A stretch of 64,000 bases of DNA from Omphiscola glabra (lineage: Eukaryota; Mollusca; Gastropoda; Lymnaeidae): the NCBI GenBank assembly GCA_964017045.1, contig OZ024795.1, positions 54,475,350 to 54,539,349 on the forward strand, read 5' to 3'. The translations under genes were made by a program, and so were the position numbers. Shown piece after piece: positions 10,901-19,900 of the stretch; the first letter of the stretch is position 1; each line of letters opens with the position of its first letter. Below the pieces are notes generated by a model, which worked only from the letters and a program-made list of their open reading frames with translations, did not search any database and was not told where the DNA came from.

Positions 10901-13900
10901 ACAAGGACTTAACCCGGTTGACATATATATAAAAATGTCAACTGGGGTGGGGGGGGGGCTGGTTGCGAAAAGGAAGAAGGACACACCAGAAGCAACGTGT
11001 ATATAAGACATAACATCGAATATATATATATATATATACAGTGGCACCTCGAGATACGAATTTAATTAGTTCCGTAACCTTGTTCGTACATCAATTTGCT
11101 CGTATCTCAAACCAATTTTCCCCATTGTAATCAATAGAAGTGCTATTAATCAGGTCCAGCCTAAGAAATGCCACCCCAGTTATTTTTGTTATGTGTTTTT
11201 TAATAAGAAAATTGTATTTATAGATGACAAATACTTTATAAAAACACGATAAAAGGGAATGTAAAGAAATAAACTGGTTTTATGAAGTGTATTTACCGAC
11301 TTGAGCTTACGGAAGATGCTGTCGGAGGTGTAGGGTGGAGGAGATAGGCGAAGGAGCTTCACTTCGTTCATTTACTGGCTACACTGTTAATGCTAATCTC
11401 TTTCGGTCACTTTAATTCACGTACTCCTTACACTCTTAATGCTACACTTTATCCTTAAACGTAACGGAACTTGACTAAACTTCACTGAACTTAATTGAAC
11501 TTAAATGCTACTGTATACTTTTTTGTTACTTTCGCTTAAGTTTCGTCACTGCAGCCGGCCGACCCGCTGATCCGGTTCCTCGTATCTCAAATATTTCTCG
11601 TATCTCAAAGCGAAACATCGCTCGCTCGATGGCTCGTACCTAAAAAATCTCGTATGTTAGGGCACTCGTATGTCGAGGTACCACTGTAATACGTTTATTT
11701 CATGACACCAGAGTTGAAAATTTTAAGAACTCTTAAAACATAACATATTTTTCACGTGAAGCCAACGGTCCTCATAGAACTTGAGTCTCAGATGTGATCT
11801 CATTGGTCCTCATAGAACTTGAGTCTCAGATGTGATCCCAGTGGCCCTCATAGAACTTGACTCTCAGATGTGATCTCATTGGTCCTCATAGAACTTGAGT
11901 CTCAGATGTGATCTCATTGGTCCTCATGAAGCTTGACTCTCAGATGTGATCCCAATGGTCCTCATAGAACTTGAGTCTCAGATGTGATCCCAATGGCCCT
12001 CATAGAACTTGAGCCTCAGATGTGATGTCATTGGTCCTCATAGAACTTGAGCCTCAGATGTGATGTCATTGGTCCTCATAGAACTTGAGCCTCAGATGTG
12101 ATCTTATTGGTCCTCATAGAACTTGACTCTCAGATGTGATCTCATTGGTCCTTATAGAACTTGAGTCTCAGATGTGATCTCAGTGGCCCTCATAGAACTT
12201 GAGTCTCAGATGTGATCTCATTGGTCCTCATAGAACTTGAGTCTCAGATGTGATCTCATTGGTCCTCATAGAACTTCAGGCTCAGATGTGATCTTTTTGG
12301 TCCTCACGAAGCTAGAGTCTCAGATGTGATCCAAGTGGTCCTCATAGAAGAACTTGAGTCTCAGACAGTCTCCGATGTGATGCCAGGGGTCCTCTTAAAG
12401 CGTGTACCTTATATATTAAGCCAACGATTATAGCTCGTAGTTTCATTGGTTGATATGTTACACGTGATCTCGTCAAAGTCTTGAGAAATAAGTTCCCCAA
12501 GCCGCTCTCTCACTGGAACGCCATACGCCTATGATAGTGTTGTACACGGACTTCTTTGTTCCTACTATTGGCTTAGAAATAAGGTCCCCATGGAACGCGA
12601 TACACCTATGACAGTGTTGTACACGGACTTCTTTGTTCCAACTATTGGCTTAGAAATAAGGTCCTCCTGGAACGCGATACACCTATGACAGTGTTGTACA
12701 CGGACTTCTTTGCTCCAACTATTGGCTTAGAAATAAGGTCCCCCTGGAACGCGATACACCTAGGACAGTGTTGTACACGGACTTTCTTTTTCCCCCAACT
12801 ATTGGCTTAGTAACCGTTGGTCATTTACTTTGTTGTCTAATCCCGCCTCGGCCTGGCTGAGCTCCTGGTTAGTGTCAGGAAGCAGTTCCCATGATAACAA
12901 TCCAGTTAGTGTCCAGTAGACGTTGGGGTCCCCCTCACAAAAAGCGCAATAACAGATATTTGGCGCCCTGCCTTATTCATTAATATAAGAATGCATACAA
13001 AACAACATCTTGACACAAGAGTGGAAATGTTAACGGTGTTATCTGGTCCAGGTGTTCTCCACCTGACTCCAAAAGGGATCTCACTGGTGGGAAGGTTTAC
13101 TTGATTACTATAAATAACAAGAAATAAGATGAAACGAGATTTCTTAGATTTTTGGTGCGTTTGGTTGGGGGGGGGGGGGGGGGGCTGAAAGGGATGGAGA
13201 GGGGGGAAGAAAAAGAGTGGGGGGGGGATAATAAATAACATCTAAGACAAAAATCTAGTGCATGATACCCTCAAACAGTCACTCTTGTAACCAGTGAAAT
13301 ATCCTCATCAACACCAGGCACAGAGACATTGCAAATCCCATCTCCATTCATAGGAGCCATAATGATCAATAAATTTATCGTGGGCCCTTAATATAGAGAA
13401 GAAGAAGAAAATCTATCTTGAAAATTTTTATTGATGACTTCATTGATTTTGGTGTAGTTATTCAAAATTTTCATAACAATAAACTCTCTAATACGAAAAT
13501 GTGTTTCTCAAATAGGCTGATGGTTTTGCAAGCTTGAATCTCATTTCAAAAGAAAATCATGTTAGGCAAACAGGTGAGACTACTACAAGATGGCCGCCTC
13601 CGTGTCTAAAAACAATGAGAGGAAACCCGGGGCCCCCGGTGCCGCAGGCGACTCTATGAAGTAATAGGTGTGTCTCTATGAAGTAATGGGTCCGTCTCTA
13701 TGAAGTAATGGTCCGTCTCTATGAAGTAATAGGTGCGTCTCTATGAAGTAATGGGTCCGTCTCTATGAAGTAATGGGTGCGTCTCTATGAAGTAATAGGT
13801 GCGTCTCTATGAAGTAATGGGTCCGTCTCTATGAAGTAATGGGTGCGTCTCTATGAAGTAATAGGTGCGTCTCTATGAAGTAATGGGTCCGTCTCTATGA

Positions 13901-16900
13901 AGTAATGGGTGCGTCTCTATGAAATAATGGGTGCGTCTCTATGAAGTAATAGGTGCGTCTCTATGAACTAATAGTTCCGTCTCTATGAAGTAATAGGTCC
14001 GTCTCTATGAACTAATAGTTCCGTCTCTATGAGGTAATAGTTCCGTCTCTGTGAAGTAATGGGTCCGTCTCTATGAAGTAATAGGTGCGTCTCTATGAAG
14101 TAATGGGTGCGTCTCTATGAAGTAATGGGTGCTTCTCTATGAAGTAATGGGTCCGTCTCTATGAAGTAATAGGTGCGTCTCTATGAAATAATGGGTGCGT
14201 CTCTATGAAGTAATAGGTGCGTCTCTATGAACTAATAGTTCCGTCTCTATGAAGTAATAGGTCCGTCTCTATGAACTAATAGTTCCGTCTCTATGAGGTA
14301 ATAGTTCCGTCTCTGTGAAGTAATGGGTCCGTCTCTATGAAGTAATAGGTGCGTCTCTATGAAGTAATGGGTGCGTCTCTATGAAGTAATGGGTGCTTCT
14401 CTATGAAGTAATGGGTCCGTCTCTATGAAGTAATAGGTGCGTCTCTATGAAGTAATGGGTCCGTCTCTATGAAGTAATGGGTGCGTCTCTATGAAGTAAT
14501 AGGTGCGTCTCTATGAAGTAATGGGTCCGTCTCTATGAAGTAATGGGTGCTTCTCTATGAAGTAATGGGTGCGTCTCTATGAAGTAATAGGTGCGTCTCT
14601 ATGAAGTAATGGGTGTGTCTCTATGAAGTAATGGGTCCGTCTCTATGAAGTAATAGGTGCGTCTCTATGAACTAATGGGTGCGTCTCTATGAAGTAATGG
14701 GTGCTTCTCTATGAAGTAATAGTTCCGTCTCTATGAAGTAATAGGTGCGTCTCTATGAACTAATAGTTCCGTCTCTATGAGGTAATGGATCCGTCTCTAT
14801 TAAGTAATAGGTGCGTCTCTATGAAGTAATGGGTGCATCTCTATGACGTAATAGGTGCGTCTCTATGAAGTAATAGACTCGGCTCCGTTGTTCTCCGGTG
14901 TCCTATGATGACCCGAATCTTTGTATTCGCCGTTGTTACTTGTAAAAATGTCCCCTCACTCAAAATAACATGGCCGACCACAAGTCGAGACGGTCAGAAT
15001 AAACGCAGACAGTACGTGGATCGGGGGTTCCATAATTAGATGGTATGAGCACCTTTTTTATTATAGATACGTGTTTAATATACCTAAGAAATTTTTTTAA
15101 TAGTCTTACCATTTCAAATAGTTTTTTCTTTCTTTCATTAATCTTACAGAATTTTGGCGAGTGACAACATTTAAAACACACACTGACACGCTGGAGAGCA
15201 CCGGCGCAAATGTTTTAGAACCGCTGTCGCGTTTTGGCCGACCCGTCGAGTTAACGTTAGCGCCAACGATGAATTATTCTACGCGTCGGAGACTACAGCT
15301 ACAGCGTTAGAAAAATGGGTCCCTGCTGGGGGCTCGAGTCCCCCGGGGGGCTGCGGCTTCTTTGCGTGGGCTGGTTAGTCTTGGTGCTGTTCACGGCCGA
15401 CAAAGTCACAGTTTTGTCAGCCATGTTTTTTGTGTGGTTATTTTTGTTTTTGTCGGTGAATGAAAACGCATCCTGTCAGAAAACTTTTTGATGTCGGACC
15501 TAAACTTAAAATGACTTTGAATATGAGGACCGGCCCAATAGCCCTCCCTCCCCCCTGAAAGCTATGACTAGAAGAGACGCACGGGGGGGGGGGCATCTAT
15601 CGCGCCCATCCAGAGTAGACGCCCCTGAGTTTCCATTCTTCCCGATTTTATTGAGCATAGTTCAGATCTGGCAACCTTGTCCCGCTCTGGCAACCTTGTC
15701 CCGGTCTGGCAACCTTGTCCCGGTCTGGTAACCTTGTCTCAGTTTGGTAACCTTGTCTCGGTTTGGTAACCTTGTCTCGGTCTGGTAACCTTGTCTTGGT
15801 TTGGTAATGTTGTCTCAGTTTGGTAACCTTGTCCCGGTCTGGTAACCTTGTCTCGGTCTGGTAACCTTGTCTCGGTCTGGTAACCTTGTCTCGGTCTGGT
15901 AACCTTGTCTTGGTTTGGTAATGTTGTCTCAGTTTGGTAACCTTGTCCCGGTCTGGTAACCTTGTCTCGGTCTGGTAACCTTGTCTCGGTCTGGTAACCT
16001 TGTCTTGGTTTGGTAATGTTGTCTCAGTTTGGTAACCTTGTCCCGGTCTGGTAACCTTGTCTCGGTCTGGTAACCTTGTCTCGGTCTGGTAACCTTGTCT
16101 TGGTTTGGTAATGTTGTCTCAGTTTGGTAACCTTGTCCCGGTCTGGTAACCTTGTCTCGGTCTGGTAACCTTGTCTCGGTCTGGTAACCTTGTCTTGGTT
16201 TGGTAATGTTGTCTCAGTTTGGTAACCTTGTCCCGGTCTGGCAACCTTGTCCCGGTCTGGTAACCTTGTCCCGGTCTGGTAACCTTGTCTTGGTTTGGTA
16301 ATGTTGTCTCAGTTTGGTAACCTTGTCTCGGTCTGGTAACCTTGTCTCGGTCTGGTAACCTTGTCTTGGTTTGGTAACCTTGTCTCGGTCTGGTAACCTT
16401 GTCTTGGTTTGGTAATGTTGTCTCAGTTTGGTAACCTTGTCTCGGTTTGGTAACCTTGTCCCGGTCTGGTAACCTTGTTTCGGTTTGGTAACTTTTTCTC
16501 AGTTTGGTAACCTAGTCTCGGACTGGCAACATTGTCCCGTTCTGGTAACCTTGTCCCCGTCTGACAACCTTGTCCTGTCTTGTAGCCTTGTCTTGTCTGG
16601 TAACTTTGTCCCGGTCTGGCAACCTTATCTCGGTCTGGCAACCTTGTCCCAGTCTGGCAACCTTGTGCCGGTCTGGCAACCTTGTGCCGGTCTGGCAACC
16701 TTGTGCCGGTCTGGCAACCTTGTGCCGGTCTGGCAACCTTGTCTCGGTCTGGCAACCTTGTCCCGGTCTGGCAACCTTGTCCCAGTCTGACAACCTTGTC
16801 CCGGTCTGGCAACCTTGTACCGGTCTGGCAACCCTGTCCCAGTCTTACAACCCTGTCCCGGTCTGGCAACCTTGTCCCGGTATAACAACCTTGTCCTGGT

Positions 16901-19900
16901 CTGACAACCATGTCCCGGTGCCGGTAGCCCGACCAGTTCCTAATCGACTCCCATTTTCCATAACAATTTATGTAGAAACTAATTTGAACTTAGTGAGATA
17001 ATCTCTTTCCCCATTGTTTATCTCAGAACTTAGTGAGATAATCTCTTTCCCCATTGTTTATCTCAGAACTTAGTGAGATAATCTCTTTCCCCATTGTTTA
17101 TCTCAGAACTTAGTTAGTATTGAGTTCTATCTTATTAGAAGTAATGTTACTAAGCTAAAGTTCTAGGCCTAAATTATTTCAATGTTTTAAGCTTGTACTA
17201 CGCAATATCCGCTTATTCATGAATTACTTCAGGTGTAATTTTGAATACGGTGTCTGAGACCAAATTTCCAACTGGACAAAAATGTTCCCCAAACCACAAA
17301 CCCGGAATATTTTCTAAAAATTTACAATAATTTCTTCTCTTGACTGTTAGAAATTCTTAATTACTAAGCTGTTTAATAATGTTAAGACAAAAAAAACAAC
17401 AACAAAACAACTACAAACAAACAAAAAAAAACACCAAAACAAAACCCCACAACATTCTAATCCTCAGTTCACACGATAAATTTTCGTCAAATTTCCTTTT
17501 GAACGCACCCTTTAGTCAAACAAAATAGTGCTTTCAAAAAGACATTGGACGCAAATTCGATCGTGTGAACTAAGCGTTAGAAAACAAATTCAAGTGAGAA
17601 AGTACATACCATACAGTGAGCTTGTGTGATACCAAATCCTGTCCTTGTTTGGAGCGAACCAAATTTGAGCCCCCACACACATTTTTTTAAAAAGCGTTAG
17701 TAGAAGTCATTTTATAAATTGCCCCCCCCCCTTTTTTTTTCTTCAGGCCTGTTCCCCCCCCCCCTTTTTTTAGGCCTGCAGCTCCCCCCTTTCAAAACCT
17801 ACAAGAACGCCCCTGGTGATACCAAATCCTGTCCTGTTTCAGCCCTAAAAACTACGGTTAACCTACCTGCGCGCACCCCACTTTCACCCCCCTAGGAACG
17901 CCCCTGGTCAGGGCCGGCCTTAGGCCATTGCAACCTATGCAGCCGCAGTGGGCCCCGCACTTTCATAGGCCCCGCGCGAATTTATTTTCTATTACAAAAT
18001 CTTAATTTTCACTTATTATCCTTATCCCTACCCAGACTGGGCCCCGCGCAATCCGTTTCGAATAGGGCCCCGCAATTGTTAGGGCCGGCCCTGCCCCTGG
18101 GGATACCAAATCCTGTCCTGGTTCCAGCCCTAAAAACTACGGTTAACCTACCTGCGCTCCCCCCCCCACTTTCACTCCCCTAGGAACGCCGCTGGTGATA
18201 CCATATCCTGTCCTGGTTCCAGCCCTAAAAACTACGGTTAACCTACCTGTGCCCCCCCCCCCAATCTTCTACCAAGCCATGCAAGAGTGGGGCAAAAGAA
18301 TGACGTAGGTTTATCAATGCGAAAGGGTGCTAAATTGAAGAAAAAAACATACATAACAAGAGCCAAAAATTCATCTTCGCACCCCAGGTGAAAATACGCC
18401 CTAACCCGACATATTATGCTACACTTAACAATCTGTGATCTCTTATTGACTAGGGGTGGGGGTGGGAGGGGCAAAGACTTCGAAAAAAAAAAATGAATAC
18501 ATTTGTTAGAAAGTCAGTTTCAAGAAGAAAAGTACAAATAGCATTCTTGCAAATTTTGGTAGCCTTTTTAGAGCTAATAGGCACCGAAAAAGGAAATACA
18601 TTTTCAAAGGCAGATACGTCAAAAATTGAGATTAAAACAAAAAACTAGAGAGAGAGAGAAAGAAAGGGAGAGAGAAAGAGAGGGAAATTTCCACCTCCAC
18701 ACCCCCCCCCCCCCGGAAAAGTAAAATTTAAAAAAATTAAATAAAATTATAATAAATTAAAAAAAAAAATATATATAGGAATAAAAATCAAAATCAGTAA
18801 ATTGTCTAATTAATCGATGTATGATTTGGGTGGCTTTTACGGGGGAGGCTGGCTCAACCCTAACGACACAAACTCTAGCTACGCCACTGCAATGTAAAAA
18901 AAAGGAACCAGAATCCTATTAAGGATGAGCCCAATGACTTTTAAGACTCAGAACGCCAATAAAGCAGAGGCGTCATCAAAGTTCATCCTCTCCTCAAACC
19001 CCCCCCCCCCCCAAACACACACACACAAAACGGTCTCACCTGCAGGGCTGTGAACCTTAGAGGATGGACGATGGCCACGTACCTCTCGATGGCCATGCAG
19101 CACAGCGTCAGGGTGCTGGCCGTGATGCTGACCTGCATGAAGAATGGCAGTAGCTGACACGACATGCTGCCCATGGTCCACTCAGTGTTGATCACCTGGA
19201 CGATGTTCATCGGGATGCTGGTGGTGCTGTCAGGTGGGGGGGGGGGGGGAAGAAGGTTGAGAGGTAGAGCGAAGGGGCGCAGAATTTCGTCGTACTATAA
19301 GATCAATATGGTGGAAGTATATGGCTGTTTTTGTTAAATATTTGTTGCATGTATTTGGCTGGTTTTGCTAGATGTTTAGTGGAAATATTTGGCTGGTTTT
19401 TGTTAAATATTTGTTGCATGTATTTGGCTGGTTTTGCTAGATGTTTAATGTAAATGTTTGTTAGCCATTGAGTGGAGATAATTGACTTAATATTTTATTT
19501 TTTTCAAGATACGTGGTGGAAATATTCAAATGGGGGAATGACTTTGCTAGATATTGGTGGAAATATTCAAATGGGGGAATGACTTTGCTAGATATTGGTG
19601 GAAATATTCAAATGGGGGAATGACTTTGCAAGATATTGGTGGAAATATTCAAATGGGGGAATGACTTTGCTAGATATTGGTGGAAATAATGGACTGACTT
19701 TTTTTCTAGATATTTAGAAATATTGGATTGATTTTGTCAGTAATTTGGTAACATTAAACTGATTTTGTCAGTAATTTGGTAACATTAAACTGATTTTGTC
19801 AGTAATTTGGAGACATTAAACTGATTTTGTCAGATATTTGGTGACATTAAACTGATTTTGTCAGTAATTTGGTAACATTAAACTGATTTTGTCAGTAATT

